Source: Cladorhizidae sp. MBARI D1340-BT2 | Taxonomy: Eukaryota; Porifera; Demospongiae; Poecilosclerida; Cladorhizidae | Direction of reading: 5' to 3' | DNA: 64,000 nt | Assembly (NCBI GenBank): GCA_028752905.1 | Contig: JAQNBH010000004.1 | Coordinates: forward strand, 36,362,765 to 36,426,764 | In this document: positions 13,543-25,540 of the stretch, piece after piece | Position numbering within the stretch: position 1 is the first letter of the stretch | Layout of the letters: the number at the start of each line of letters is the position of its first letter | Program-made: the position numbers and the translations under genes | The notes under the pieces: model-generated | Told to the model about the DNA's origin: nothing | The model's database searches: none | Seen by the model: only the letters and a program-made list of their open reading frames with translations

Positions 13543-13852
13543 GTAAGCTCAACAGGAATCAATAGTAACATGGCTAAACATTTCACTAGGACAGCAGCCG
13601 ACTAGCTACCATGTATATAAGCCAGAAGTTAAACATTAAACAAACAGACAAAAAATCGCTTTATTGGTAGTTTTGGTTACAGTCTACACTCACCAGATCA
13701 ATTATGGTTGCTAACTTATTGTGTGGCAAGCAGCACATATAGCTAGGACTATGAATTCAACAATACTATTTCAGCTATATCTCTAAGTAGGCCTTTTACT
13801 GAGCTAATGTGATGTCTAACTACATAATAGTTATCTTGTTTTTTGTTGAAGC

Positions 13853-13872
13853 TTCCCCCCCCCCCCCCCCCC
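13853..13872. repeat. Poly(C) tract
   Basis: An uninterrupted run of about 19 C. Confidence 0.95.
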
Positions 13873-14207
13873 TTAGATTTTTTTCCCCAACTCCTATCAA
13901 TCTGTAGTCTTCTTTCTCTCCTTCAAATTATGTCAACCATTGTAGTAAGAGAAAACTACTGCTACTGGTTGAACATAGTTTGATGTTTTTGTTGTTGTTG
14001 CTGTGTTTTTTTTAAATTGACCATGTGAACTTTGAGCCTTTTTAGTGCTACTAAGGAGAGGAACAAATAAATAGGTTCTGAAAAAATCTAAAAGTGCAAG
14101 TAAAACTAATATAGGAAAGAAATTCAGTCGGCTCTTCAATACTAACAACTGTGAACCAAGAAGCATCATGTTGAAGACCTTACAAGTCAAACAGGAGCAA
14201 AAGTAAG

Positions 14208-14286
14208 GTTTATTCCTGATGAAGGCTAGAGCATCCACCGAAAGAATACAATTTCAAGTCGATTATTGAGAAGGTTATTGTAATAT
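14208..14286 (+). mobile_element. MITE-like repeat, right arm only
   Basis: It starts with TATTCCTGATGAAGGCTAG and ends with TTATTGAGAAGGTTATTG, the same arm as at 5620-5700. Confidence 0.7.
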
Positions 14287-15673
14287 CTTACAGACATCTG
14301 CCATTAACACCACATGATTACAGAATTTCCTGCGTGGCTCTTCCTTTGACCTGCAGAAAAATTAGTATCCGCTCATGTCAAAAGCAATAGGTGATCTACC
14401 AAATGCTTGATTACAATCTGTTATAGTATCATTACTTATGGATTTCATTTGGTAAAACCCATGCAATAGCTTCTTTATATGGGTGTTTACTACATTGAAT
14501 CTTTGTGCCGCAGTAGGTCCTTAGCACATTGGATCTTTAGTACCTGTTTAAAGTAACGTCACTATCATGTAACTAATACACAAATCATTGAGGCAAGAAT
14601 TATTCATATGACCACATCTATTAATTGCTCTAGGTTCCTGATGAGCTTTTGATAACCATGAAAATATAGTTGTAGGGCACTTTTTATCCTTAGTCACGTC
14701 TTCTAGCAGATGTTTCTTCTCAGTTACTCCTTCATCTATGGAACACCTCAATACCAACACCCAGTGATAACATCTGGTCTAACAATACGTCTGTTGCAAA
14801 AATTGTTCTCTTATTTGGCTAAATGGAGCCTTTCATCAATGAGAGTGTCCAAATCAGTTTTACATAGAGCATACTTTGGAGATTGAAGTTACAATAATTA
14901 TGTGCTTGAGAGCTTATTGCAAGCTCCTTAATGTAACTCAAATGACTAGCTCTGCCTTGCAAGACTTGCTCCTTTATCTAGCTCATGGGACTAGCTCCGT
15001 CACTGCTCCCATCTAGAATTCATACAGATAATTGTTTAATTTGTAGTCAATAGCAAGGATTTTTTTTTGATAAGTGCATAATATTCCAGTTGTCTTGCAG
15101 GTTTTCAACCATGATTAATGACTCACATTTTCTGATCAGGAAATTTCTCCTAATTTAAAAGCACACAACTATATATAGGATTGATTGTTTTAATGATATC
15201 AAACTAGACTATGCAGGACTATAATATATGTCCATGTAGACCACAATGACTTGGGCTACTCTTCACCACTTAAAGTTGTAAACACCAATATATACAACAT
15301 TTTAAGAGATACCATAAAAACAAGTTTAACACTTATATGGAGATAACTGAACTGTGGAATTGCAAAAGTGCTACATGATCTTAGTGGCAGGCCCAAGCCC
15401 CCAATGTTCCCAAATATCTTCATAATAATTATGATTGATGATGTCTTGGGTACGATTAATTATTCATGGTAAAGTCCACACTTATAAGCACTCTGTTTGA
15501 CAAAAACCTAAAGTAATAACTGTCAAGAGTGGCAGAGGTTTACAGTCTCTGATTGCTCTTGTTACTACTCTTATTCTTCTGTGCAAATGTTGAAATTTAT
15601 GAAGAATGCTGTGGCTGGTCATTGGTGTGGTGTAATAAAAAATTAAAAAAAGTTTGGTATACTCTCAAGTGGC

Positions 15674-15745
15674 TTTCCCAATAATCAACAAAAATTTGTT
15701 CCTTGACTTTCTGCCGGATGCTCTAGCCTTCACCAGGAATAATTA
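15674..15745 (-). mobile_element. MITE-like repeat, left arm only
   Basis: Contains CCCAATAATCAAC, then GGATGCTCTAGCCTTCACCAG, the reverse complement of the arm at 14208, diverged. Confidence 0.6.
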
Positions 15746-16016
15746 TTCTTTATGAAGTTGGGAAGATCAGCAAATTTCACTTCATTATTGAAAGTATGGG
15801 CTGACTTATGTAGTGTTCAACAATAATGAGGTATAGATTTTAAAATTGGAGCTTCACTGATTTTTAATACCTGTATAATAAATGTATAATAAATGCTTTA
15901 TATTTAAAAGATAAAGGAGTTTATGTGGTCTGCATGAATTCAGCCTTGTTTTTTAACCAGTCAGGTATTCGATAGAACAGGGATGAATGGGAATCGTTTG
16001 ATTGAATATTACATAA

Positions 16017-19000
16017 ATGGTACATTTGTTGTATGCAGGATACTCATCACTCTGTTCACTAAACATTCTGAGTGCAATGGACACAGATAATTTTGAAAAA
16101 ATAGATGGATGGAATAATGGAGATAATATAACAGAGAGAATTCATGATATTCCCACAGTTCAATCCAATTTGAGATCGATGTTTGAAGCTACTTCAATAT
16201 ACAACACTGGAAAATATATTCTAGAGCAAAATCATGATCTTCCTATAGTTCAGTCTGGCACAACATGGTTTGGTGAAGGCACTTCAGTTTATTCAAAAGC
16301 AATAAATACACCAGAGCAAATTCATGATCCTGCTACCCTTCAGTCTGACTCAACTTTGTTTGGTGAAGCCACATTGGTATACACAAAGGAAGAAAATGCT
16401 CCAGAGCCAAGTCATCGTCCTCCTACAGTTCAGTCTGACTTGACAGGATTTGGTAAAGCCCCTTCAATTTACACAAAAGAAGTAAATGAATTAGAGCCAA
16501 GTTATCGTCCTCCTATAGTTCAATCTGACTGGACAAGATTTGGTGAAGCCCCTTCAGTATACACAAAAGAAGTAAATGCACCTGAGCCAAGTCATCATCC
16601 TCCTTCGGTTCAGTCTGACTTGACTAGATTTGGTGAAGCCCATACAGTATACACAAGAGAAGTAAATATACCAGAGCAAAATTATCGTCCTTCTACATTT
16701 CAGTCTGACTCAACTTGGTTTGATGAAGCCACTTCGGTATACACAAAACAAATGGGTACATCAGAGCCAAGTCATGATCTTCATACAATTAAGTCTGATG
16801 TGACATGGTTTGCTGAAGCCACTTCAGTGTATAAAAAAGAAGTAAAATCTCCAGAGTTAAGTCATCGGCCTCCTTCAGTTCAGTCCGACTTGACAAGATT
16901 TGATGAGGCCACTTCAATATACACAAAAGTAAAAGCTCCAGAGCCAAGTCATCCTCCTCCTATGTTTCAGTCGGACTTGACAAGATTTGGTGAAGCCCCT
17001 TCACTATATGCAAAAGAAGTAAATAAACCAGAGCCAAATCATCGACCTCCTTCAGTTCAGTCTGACTTGCCAAGATTTGGTGAGGCTGCTTCAGTATACA
17101 CAAAAGAAGTAAAAGCACCAGAACCAAGTCATCGGCCTCCTTCAGATCAGTCTGACTTCACAAAGTTTGGTGAAGCTACTTCAGTATACACAAAAGAAGT
17201 AAAAGCAACAGAGCCAAGTCATCGGCCTCCTTCAGTTCAGTCTGACTTGCCAAGATTTGGTGAGGCTGCTTCAGTATACACAAAAGAAGTAAAAGCACCA
17301 GAACCAAGTCATCGGCCTCCTTCAGATCAGTTTGACTTCACAAAGTTTAGTGAGGCTACTTCAGTATACACAAAAGAAGTAAAAGTACCAGAACAAAGTC
17401 GTCGGCCTCCTTCAGTTCAGTCTGACTCCACAAAGTTTAGTGAGGCTACTTCACTATACACAAAAGAAGTAAAAGCAACAGAGCCAAGTCATCGGCCTCC
17501 TTCAGTTCAGTCTGACTTGCCAAGATTTGGTGAGGCTGCTTCAGTATACACAAAAGAAGTAAAAGCACCAGAACCAAGTCATCGGCCTCCTTCAGATCAG
17601 TCTGACTTCACAAAGTTTGGTGAAGCTACTTCAGTATACACAAAAGAAGTAAAAGCAACAGAGCCAAGTCATCGGCCTCCTTCAGTTCAGTCTGACTTGC
17701 CAAGATTTGGTGAGGCTGCTTCAGTATACACAAAAGAAGTAAAAGCACCAGAACCAAGTCATCGGCCTCCTTCAGATCAGTTTGACTTCACAAAGTTTAG
17801 TGAGGCTACTTCAGTATACACAAAAGAAGTAAAAGTACCAGAACAAAGTCGTCGGCCTCCTTCAGTTCAGTCTGACTCCACAAAGTTTAGTGAGGCTACT
17901 TCACTATACACAAAAGAAGTAAAAGCAACAGAGCCAAGTCATCGGCCTCCTTCTGTTCAGTCTGACTTCACAAAGTTTGGTGAGGCTACTTCAGTATACA
18001 CAAAAGAAGTAAAAGCACCAGAACCAAGCCATCGGCCTCCTTCAGATCAGTCTCACTTCACAAAGTTTGGTGAGGCTACTTCAGTATACACAAAAGAAGT
18101 AAAAGCACCAGAACCAAGCCATCGGCCTCCTTTAGTTCAGTCTGACTTGACAAGATTTGGTGAGACTTCTTCGGTAAAAGCAACAGAACCAAGTCATCGG
18201 CCTCCTTCAGTTCAGTCTGACTTCACAAAGTTTGGTGAGGCTACTTCAGTATACACAAAAGAAGTAAAAGCACCAGAACCAAGCCATCGGCCTCCTTCAG
18301 TTCAGTCTGACTTGACAAGATTTGGTGAGGCTGCTTCAATATACACAAAAGAAGTAAAAGCACCAGAACCAAGTCATCGGCCTCCTTCAGTTCAGTCTGA
18401 CTTGAAAAAGTTTGGTGAGGCTACTTCAGTATACACAAAAGAAGTAAAATCACCAGAACCAAGCCATCGGCCTCCTTCAGTTCAGTCTGACTTCACAAAG
18501 TTTGGTGAGGCTACTTCAGTATACACAAAAGAAGTAAAATCACCAGAACCAAGCCATCGGCCTCCTTCAGTTCAGTCTGACTTCACAAAGTTTGGTGAGG
18601 CTATTTCAGTATACACAAAAGAAGTAAAAGCACCAGAACCAAGTCATCGGCCTCCTTCAGTTCAGTCTGACTTGAAAAAGTTTGGTGAGGCTACTTCAGT
18701 ATACACAAAAGTAAAAGCTGCAGAGCCAAGTCAAGCTCCTCCATCAGTTTCTGACTTGCCATTGTTTGGTGAAGCCACTTCAGTATACACTGAAGATAAA
18801 AGTACACCAGAAAAAAGTCATGTTCATCGTATAGATCAGTCCGACTCAACTTGGTTTGATAAAGTTACTTCAGTATACACAAATGGAGGCATGACAGGAA
18901 CTACCAACCTGAATGGCAAAGGAGAATTTCAAGACGTAGAAGGTGATTCAGTTTTTCCTGATATGCCAGTTTCATTCTCTAAAGATCACTATTTGAAAAG

Positions 19001-20195
19001 AACCACTGACCTGCTTGCTATGCCAGAGCATTTAGATTTTACATCTGTAAGTACAGGATCGGTTGATTTGTCACAGGCTGATCCAAAAAAGTTACAATCA
19101 AAAGTTGATACACAGTTAAAAAAAAAAGTTGATTTCACAATTCAAGGTGCAAAACAAACTGTCCATACTGGGAAAAGGGCAAGTATGACAAAGAATTTTG
19201 AAAGATTAGCTAAAGGATTTGGTATTGTTGCTACTATTATTCTACTTGGTATAATAGTAACATGGATATGTCTTTTGGTTATACTTTTTGAGATTTTGAT
19301 GTTGAAATCTGAGGTATATACTTTACAAAATCGGCTGGCAACACTTGCCAGTGTTCAGGGAACAATTAACACCTCTATTGCACAACTAAATCAAAATTAC
19401 TCCGGATTTGAACAATCGTATTCAAAATTTAATGAAGCTCTAGATGGCCAATTCTCCTTTCAGCATCAGAGAAACCTTACACAATCATGTGCTGAAATCC
19501 TTAAAAATAACTTATTTTCCCCATCTGGCTATTACTGGGTAAAATCTACAAGTGGTAACTTTATTCATGTGTATTGTGACATGACTCGATCATGTGGGGG
19601 TGTTAAAGGTGGTTGGATGAGTGTTGCTAAGCTAAACATGGCAGATAGTAACATTTCTGAATGTCCTAGAGGTCTGGTGCTAAATGTGTCTGGATCTACT
19701 CCCTCATGTGTGCCCAAGGATGATGGACCATCATGCTCATCCATTTACTTCTCTGTAAACATCACATATTCAAAAGTGTGTGGGACAATAAGAAGTTATC
19801 AGAAAGGCACACCTGATGCTTTTCGGAAATTGAAAAGAGGAGATCCTATTACCATAGACTCGAACTATGTTGATGGTGTTAGTCTTACTTATGGAATAAA
19901 CCCTCGAAAACATATTTGGACACTGGCTGCTGGTCCTTGTCCTTGTGATCGTGACAAACCTGAATTTATATCTGGTGATCTATTTTGTGATGGAGTTCCC
20001 CATTCACAATGCCATGGAATCTGCAGCAATGTAATGCTGTGGGATGGAGTTCGTTGTAAGACTCATGGCACTCCATGGTTCTACAAAGATCTGGGTTCAT
20101 ATATTACTGATGAAATTGAAATGCGTGTGTGTCGTGATGAAAACCGTGCAGATGAAGATATTCCCATTCAAATAATAGAACTTTACATACAATGA
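16017..20195 (+). CDS. Type II membrane protein: ~31 tandem 30-aa cytoplasmic repeats, TM helix, fibrinogen-like ectodomain
   Basis: A single 1392-codon exon. The true start may be the second ATG at 16077 (residue 21), because a plausible splice acceptor (tgtatgcag) ends at 16038 and would remove the first ATG. Residues about 42-970 are some 31 head-to-tail repeats of 30 residues, consensus around SDxTKFGEATSVYTKEV then APEPSHRPPSVQ, with one tyrosine in nearly every unit. A basic, Lys-rich linker leads to one transmembrane helix at about 1067-1093 and a short coiled-coil-like stalk. The ectodomain (1157-1392) shares 14 cysteines with the protein at 7308-8654 (SC..IL, YCDMTRSCGG, GGWM, CPCD, FCDGVP, WFYKDL, RVCRDE). 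Basic residues before the helix put the repeats in the cytosol. I know no described protein with this repeat. The frame is intact over 4.2 kb despite the repetition, which argues for selection. Confidence 0.85.
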   Translation: MVHLLYAGYSSLCSLNILSAMDTDNFEKIDGWNNGDNITERIHDIPTVQSNLRSMFEATSIYNTGKYILEQNHDLPIVQSGTTWFGEGTSVYSKAINTPEQIHDPATLQSDSTLFGEATLVYTKEENAPEPSHRPPTVQSDLTGFGKAPSIYTKEVNELEPSYRPPIVQSDWTRFGEAPSVYTKEVNAPEPSHHPPSVQSDLTRFGEAHTVYTREVNIPEQNYRPSTFQSDSTWFDEATSVYTKQMGTSEPSHDLHTIKSDVTWFAEATSVYKKEVKSPELSHRPPSVQSDLTRFDEATSIYTKVKAPEPSHPPPMFQSDLTRFGEAPSLYAKEVNKPEPNHRPPSVQSDLPRFGEAASVYTKEVKAPEPSHRPPSDQSDFTKFGEATSVYTKEVKATEPSHRPPSVQSDLPRFGEAASVYTKEVKAPEPSHRPPSDQFDFTKFSEATSVYTKEVKVPEQSRRPPSVQSDSTKFSEATSLYTKEVKATEPSHRPPSVQSDLPRFGEAASVYTKEVKAPEPSHRPPSDQSDFTKFGEATSVYTKEVKATEPSHRPPSVQSDLPRFGEAASVYTKEVKAPEPSHRPPSDQFDFTKFSEATSVYTKEVKVPEQSRRPPSVQSDSTKFSEATSLYTKEVKATEPSHRPPSVQSDFTKFGEATSVYTKEVKAPEPSHRPPSDQSHFTKFGEATSVYTKEVKAPEPSHRPPLVQSDLTRFGETSSVKATEPSHRPPSVQSDFTKFGEATSVYTKEVKAPEPSHRPPSVQSDLTRFGEAASIYTKEVKAPEPSHRPPSVQSDLKKFGEATSVYTKEVKSPEPSHRPPSVQSDFTKFGEATSVYTKEVKSPEPSHRPPSVQSDFTKFGEAISVYTKEVKAPEPSHRPPSVQSDLKKFGEATSVYTKVKAAEPSQAPPSVSDLPLFGEATSVYTEDKSTPEKSHVHRIDQSDSTWFDKVTSVYTNGGMTGTTNLNGKGEFQDVEGDSVFPDMPVSFSKDHYLKRTTDLLAMPEHLDFTSVSTGSVDLSQADPKKLQSKVDTQLKKKVDFTIQGAKQTVHTGKRASMTKNFERLAKGFGIVATIILLGIIVTWICLLVILFEILMLKSEVYTLQNRLATLASVQGTINTSIAQLNQNYSGFEQSYSKFNEALDGQFSFQHQRNLTQSCAEILKNNLFSPSGYYWVKSTSGNFIHVYCDMTRSCGGVKGGWMSVAKLNMADSNISECPRGLVLNVSGSTPSCVPKDDGPSCSSIYFSVNITYSKVCGTIRSYQKGTPDAFRKLKRGDPITIDSNYVDGVSLTYGINPRKHIWTLAAGPCPCDRDKPEFISGDLFCDGVPHSQCHGICSNVMLWDGVRCKTHGTPWFYKDLGSYITDEIEMRVCRDENRADEDIPIQIIELYIQ
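16140..18880 (+). repeat. Coding tandem repeat, 90-bp unit, about 31 copies
   Basis: The period is 90 bp (30 codons). Units at the two ends are diverged, while units in the middle are nearly identical. One unit near 18150-18190 is shortened by five codons, and at least two lack one or two codons, always in multiples of three. A five-unit block (about 17060-17509) is repeated almost exactly at 17510-17959, so the array grew recently by unequal exchange. Confidence 0.95.
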
Positions 20196-21127
20196 AAGAA
20201 AATACCACTGGATTAGTTATTACTGAATAAGTTATCATACCATGTTCTCCACTCTCATGTATAACCTTAATCTTGTGGACATGACATGGGGATATGTAAT
20301 TATAATTATTATCAAGTTCACACACAATGTATAATTATTCTATATAGTCGCCAACCAGACTTATTGTGTCAGTGTTGTTATTAGACACACAGATTTCTGT
20401 ATTGTTGCCTAATAGTTCAATATTTCTTCCACCAGTCCATGCCAATCAAAAAAGAATTGCTACCACCAGCATTGCACTACAATTACATACCGAATTCCTA
20501 TTTTTGAAACTTTTTGAAACCAATACATACTAAATGCTAATCCTGCTAATGTATACATCAGCTTCCACCTTCTAAGCAATATATACAGCATTAGATACTC
20601 TATATAACTACCTTAAAAGTTCTACATAACTTCTCCATAAATATTTCACGATCATAATTTTAGTTTCATAAAACGCTGTTTTGTAATGAGTTAATAGGTC
20701 ACAAACAAAATTAATATATAATAAAGGTGTAGAGAACAAGATCATACTGTATAGGCAACCTTAATAAATTTATATTGAGATTTGTTTGTTTTGGCAGGGG
20801 GGGGGGGGGGGGGGGGGGTGCCACCCACAAGAATAAAACAAGTATGCAAGTCAGACCAAAACCTGACCAGTAGAGCCAGCCATAAAATAAGCCTATCTGC
20901 AAATATGCAGAAGTTATGGGTGCCCCTTAACTATAAGCTTCAGAGCTGTTAAATAAACATAATTATATACATGAATAGGGGTGAATAAAATTAATTATGC
21001 TCGAATTTTCCCCTAAGATTCTATTTGGATTCTCATACTACTAGGTACCTATTATTCTTTCACAATTATACTGAGATTCCCAATAATACAAGATTATTAT
21101 CATTAATAATGCAACATGTATTAAGAA
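20196..21127. other. 3' flank of the repeat-tailed protein gene
   Basis: AT-rich with one poly(G) tract. AATAAA occurs near 20953 but is far from the stop, so the poly(A) site is uncertain. Confidence 0.5.
20797..20819. repeat. Poly(G) tract
   Basis: A run of about 22 G, 3' of the repeat-tailed membrane protein gene. Confidence 0.95.
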
Positions 21128-22990
21128 TCATGGTTCCGATAGTAGCATAAGTGAAGCTTGTACATAATCTTCCAAAGAAACTGTTTGTTGCTCACTAAAA
21201 GAATTAGCTAGCAGAGAATACACTCTCTCTGCTGCAGCAGATATTGGTTGAAGAACCAAAACAGATGTGCAACTGTTGGACCACAGGGGAAGTTCAGATT
21301 TGTGTCTTCTCCACGTCAATATCTGCTGACAATCCATTGGCTTTAGCCATATAAAGAGCTAACTTGCTCTTCAACCCGTCAATGATAGTGTTAGTATCAA
21401 GAAAAGGAATGACACGGAGATTTTCTATGTCATTGCTGGTGGGTTTTAGCTCGTTAATTTTGGTGACCAAAGTAGCGAATATACTGAAAGACCGAAACTG
21501 CTTCTTTCAGGTCACTTCCAAAAATTTTGTGGAAGTAATCATATGCAGACTTGGCAAGTGCTTTAGCATAGTCAATTAGCTGCTGTATATAGCTGATTAT
21601 TGTTGCTGGATAACTTGCTTGCAACTGCATTTGTATTAGGATGATGCATTGTTGAAATAGCAGCCTGAAGCATGCTAACTTCCTCAAAAGCAGTAAAGGC
21701 AAGTGGCGCACCCCCTTCTAGTCGATATGTAGCTTTAACAAATGCTTCTGCCACATCAATGGTAATAGTTCAATTTGTAATTTTCGATATTTGGCAGCAT
21801 CAGAAAGTATTTCTTGAAGCCTAATCTTTGATGGTGAAGGTCATCACCATCAAGAAATGAAGGTACATAACCAAATGTGACATGAAGATGTTTAATAACC
21901 TCCCACTTAGACCACCAGTGAGTGAAAGAGTAGGAAGGAGGTGAGGAGAGACCTGTTTTAGTCTGCCATGCCAGCTTGGTTTTTGGGCAAAACCAATCCA
22001 GCCTTTCATAAACTCATCCAGTATGGCATTCTCATGTGTTCCCCAACATGATCAAGAGTGTGAGCAAAACATCCAATATCAACAAGTTTAGGATAAACAA
22101 AGCTCAAAGTGCGAACTGCAGTGCTGTTGACAGATGCATGGTCATGCATGCAAGCTAATAGCATGTTTGGTGCAATACCTAGCTCAGTAGATAAACATAC
22201 AATCAACTGATGAGCAAGTTCCTCTCCAGTTAGGCTCTTTGCTAGGAGCATAAGTCTAACCACAAGCTGCTTTATGTTAAACTGCTGATCAACAAAACGT
22301 AGTAGAATTACCAATGCCTCACAAACATGAGTCACTGATACTTGCTTATCGTTGATTTGGGCGTTTACACTAACCAATTCTTGATGATGAATAAATGGTA
22401 TCAGCTGACGTAGATTCTGGGTGCTAGTGAGTCGAAATGCATCTTCGAAAACCTCACGAAAGCAGTCGATTTTATTGAAGGTACACCTGCCTTCATAAAA
22501 GCTGTTACTACTTTAATCCGAAAAATGCGAACAGATTCAGGAAGGATTTCTCCAACTGGATGGGCATCTTTACTATAGCTTTTAAGCATGTCAGCTATGT
22601 TTCTTTCTCTCTTATCTTTTGTTACCAAATGTTTTTCCCCAGTATATATCATGTTTTGACGACTGTAGGTTACACTTTTTTGAGTGAAAGAGTCTCCCTG
22701 CATGCATTACAAAATAATTTCCCCAAAGTTACACACAAACATTCCTTGGGGAATTCTTTTACTCTCTGTGATGGGTCAATAGAGTTTGGCTCAGCGACTA
22801 CAGCTCCCTTGGCCCACTTTTTCCCTTTTGGAGGATTTGCTGTAATCTTCCTCTTTCTTGACAAATCAGAAGCTTTGGGGCACTTAAGTATGTCTAAAAG
22901 ATTATACTCACTTCTTCTGGAACAATAGTTTCTTCTGATTCCGAGTTGGAGGCCAAGTCAGATTCATTGTGCCTGTGGTTTGTCACCTTG
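21128..22990 (-). pseudogene. BED-finger hAT-family transposase pseudogene
   Basis: Read on the minus strand in several frames. The N-terminal part (22990-22670) has LLDILKCPKASDLSRKRK and a zinc-finger-like LFCNACRETLSLKK. The next (22670-22400) has KHLVTKDKRER and HPVGEILPESVRIFRIKVV. The middle (22380-22006) holds the RNase-H-like core with MLLACMHDHASVN and GCFAHTLDHVG. The C-terminus (21337-21128) is a clear hAT dimerisation region: LQPISAAAERVYSLLANSFS, then QQTVSLEDYVQASLML. At least four frameshifts or stops separate these blocks. No terminal repeats were recognised. Confidence 0.8.
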
Positions 22991-24699
22991 TCACTATGTG
23001 CAATATGTGGTCTGTCAACTTTCATTATGTGCAATACCTATGTGGTCTGTCAAAATCTGAAGCTAGTCACTTATCACAGCTGTTATCCTTATTCCTTGTG
23101 TGTTGTTATTGTTAGACCCTGTAAGATTCTCAAAATGTTCCCTATTATTACAGCATTATTCTTGGATTCTTAAGCATTATTCTCAAAATTATGCTAGCAT
23201 AACTGATCTAACCGTATACATGAACTTGATTCACCTATCACACAGACACGAAGTGCTGTAATAAAATGCAAGATATAATGCCACACACACTCTAGACCTA
23301 TTTGGTAGACTGCAAAGTTCATAATTTGCTTATTGCTTTCGGAATTACCACCATGAGAGCATGGCTGGGAGTGGAGAACATTTTTTGTGTGTATATAGCA
23401 GGGTTGTATACAGAGACGGGGAGAAGCAACCTTAGATTTTCACAGTTCCCCCCCACCCTTCATCCACAAATGGCTAAGTTACTATAGATTACCATGAATA
23501 CAGATTATCCACATAACCCTAGTAAGTTAACACTCAGAGTGAGGCTTGCAGTATAGCTAGTTGCTTAAAAGAGGACAGCTTGTAAGTGACAAGTTAATTG
23601 AAGCAGGACAACAATACCAAGCAAGAAGAGATATACATTTGTCCATTGCAGCAGATGCAACAACATACACTGTGTGTTAGTGAGTCAAGTGATTATCATT
23701 CTTTGTTTATGTTGTTAGTTAGCATGGTTTTTACTTCCATTTTTTTGTTTTGTTACTTTTTATTTATTAATAATATTATAATTTTTCCCATATCCGGTTC
23801 ACTTGGAGGACATGGGTGCCAGGGTGCAGTTAACCTATCGAGTTAGCAGTATATAACAAGCTCACATGAGTCTTAGCATTTCATTATTCCTGATAAGTGG
23901 AAGGTGGAACTTAGTAAGTAGTTCATCACTGAGATTTAGCCTGGTGAAATCTGAACAACACATATATACAAGGTCAAAGTTAATTTTAAATGACTTCACT
24001 AGGCAAAGATTTCTAACCTTAAATACCCTTCCACTAAGGCACTGGATGGAAATTCTGGACTTGTTATTTCTAGCAAGTATTTGAAGTGTCCCTCGCCCAA
24101 CTTTGACATAAGAGACCTGTCCATATATTTCATCTTCCCACGAGGTATTATCGACCAATAAATTTAAATATAAATACAGCCTCAGCATCTAGACATTTCT
24201 ACTTTACAAGAGTAATGCAACTCGGGAATTCTCTTCCCCCTACCTTTCTTTGAAAACAATGAACTGGAAAACAATTACCTACCTGTGGCAACATTTCCTA
24301 AGTAAATTTGATCACACCAAACCATGCCCATTCATACCCTTGTTTCTGTCCCTGTAATAAATGTCACGTTTAAAATGTAAATTATCAACTCGCAAAGAGT
24401 TGGTCTTCTTGTTTTTATTTTAGGGCTGCTTCAGTTCTTGGAGACCGACCCTCAACCACCCAATATGTATGTCATCATATCTCACATTTCAGTGGTTATA
24501 AAGGTCATGATAATAATAAAGGCAATACTGAAGTCCCTACTTTTGATTCTAACCCCAGCACTAGCCCTTCCTGGCCCTAGTGCTAGCCCTAGCCCCTTCT
24601 AGCTATAGCCCATTTTTTAAGATTAAGTCGAAGTCATCCTGTGAAAGAAGGGTAGACCAAAAATGTAGCAAAAGTTTGGTTTGTAATGCCCATAGTTCG
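22991..24699. other. Intergenic, nothing firmly recognised
   Basis: A 108-codon minus-strand frame at 23862-24188 has no recognisable motif. The rest is AT-rich. Confidence 0.5.
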
Positions 24700-25540
24700 A
24701 CAGATAATGGGAAGTGAATGTGTAATGTTCAGAGAAGGTGGCAAACAAGACGGAGGAGTGGGTGGAAATGTGACATGGATTAGCAAAGTGAATGGGCAGG
24801 TGGAAGTAGACAGAGGAAGGATGGGGTGGGAGCCTCTAATGCTATGGAGTTGAAGTGTGGTGGACTTGAAGATGTAATGCTTACAAGAATTTAGAATTTC
24901 ACTCTAGGAGATTGTTGGAGGCAAGTAATTCAGTAGGAGTGGTGGAAGGTATGGATGGAGGAAGCAGGAGGAGAGGCGGGAAGAGAGGAGGATTTGTTTG
25001 ATATGAGATTGGAGGTATTAGAAGAGATAGAAGTAGTTATAAATAAACTAAGAGAGGACCAAGGAATTGAGCTAAACAATGAGGTTGGGTCAGTTCCTAG
25101 TGGAAGGAAAAGATGGAGAGAAATAGGAGGAGGAAGTAAACAGTGAGATCATGCTGAAGTTCTACAAATATGCCAAGAATGGTGCAAGGGTGGAGAGGTA
25201 TGTGAGGTCCATGCAGGGTCATGAAGGTGTGAAGTTGCAATTTAGACTGAGGACTACATCATCCAGGTTGTTAGAGGATAATAAGAGATGTGGAATAATT
25301 AGGGATGAGAAATGTACCAAGTGTGATAGTGGAGTAGGGGAAGATGTGGGAGATTCCTTGGTGATGTGTGGGGAATTTGAGTGGGATCAGCTGGAACTTG
25401 CAGATGAGGTGCGCAGAATTGTAGGGTCTGGGCAGCGGCTATGAATATGGAAGAGTGGGTAAGGGTAGGAAGATAGCATTGCTTTGGGGGTAAAGTTATA
25501 GAGGGAGTCAGTGATGCAGTCATGTAAGGGATCTCCAACC
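24700..25540 (+). pseudogene. Non-LTR (LINE) retrotransposon, 3' end of the reverse-transcriptase ORF, decayed
   Basis: At 25151-25444 the frame encodes VKLQFRLRTTSSRLLEDNKR, then CTKCDSGVGEDVGDSLVMC and a closing DEVRRIVG. The CxxCxxG.ED.xxxLxxC pattern is the C-terminal zinc-knuckle-like end of jockey/CR1-type LINE polymerases; the histidine usually before the last Cys is changed. The upstream Glu/Arg-rich frame (24955-25146) is the preceding, frameshifted segment. Nothing of the catalytic RT domain is recognisable. Confidence 0.6.

Larger units (their letters stand above)
13543..16016. other. Putative 5' intron of the repeat-tailed protein gene
   Basis: It holds two half-copies of the MITE-like repeat (14208, 15674) and a poly(C) tract; no other coding signal was recognised. 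Confidence 0.45.

Noticed and set aside
23862..24188. 108-codon minus-strand gene with an OB-fold-like look
   Set aside because: No recognisable motif on inspection; no promoter or splice support and unremarkable length for AT-rich sequence.
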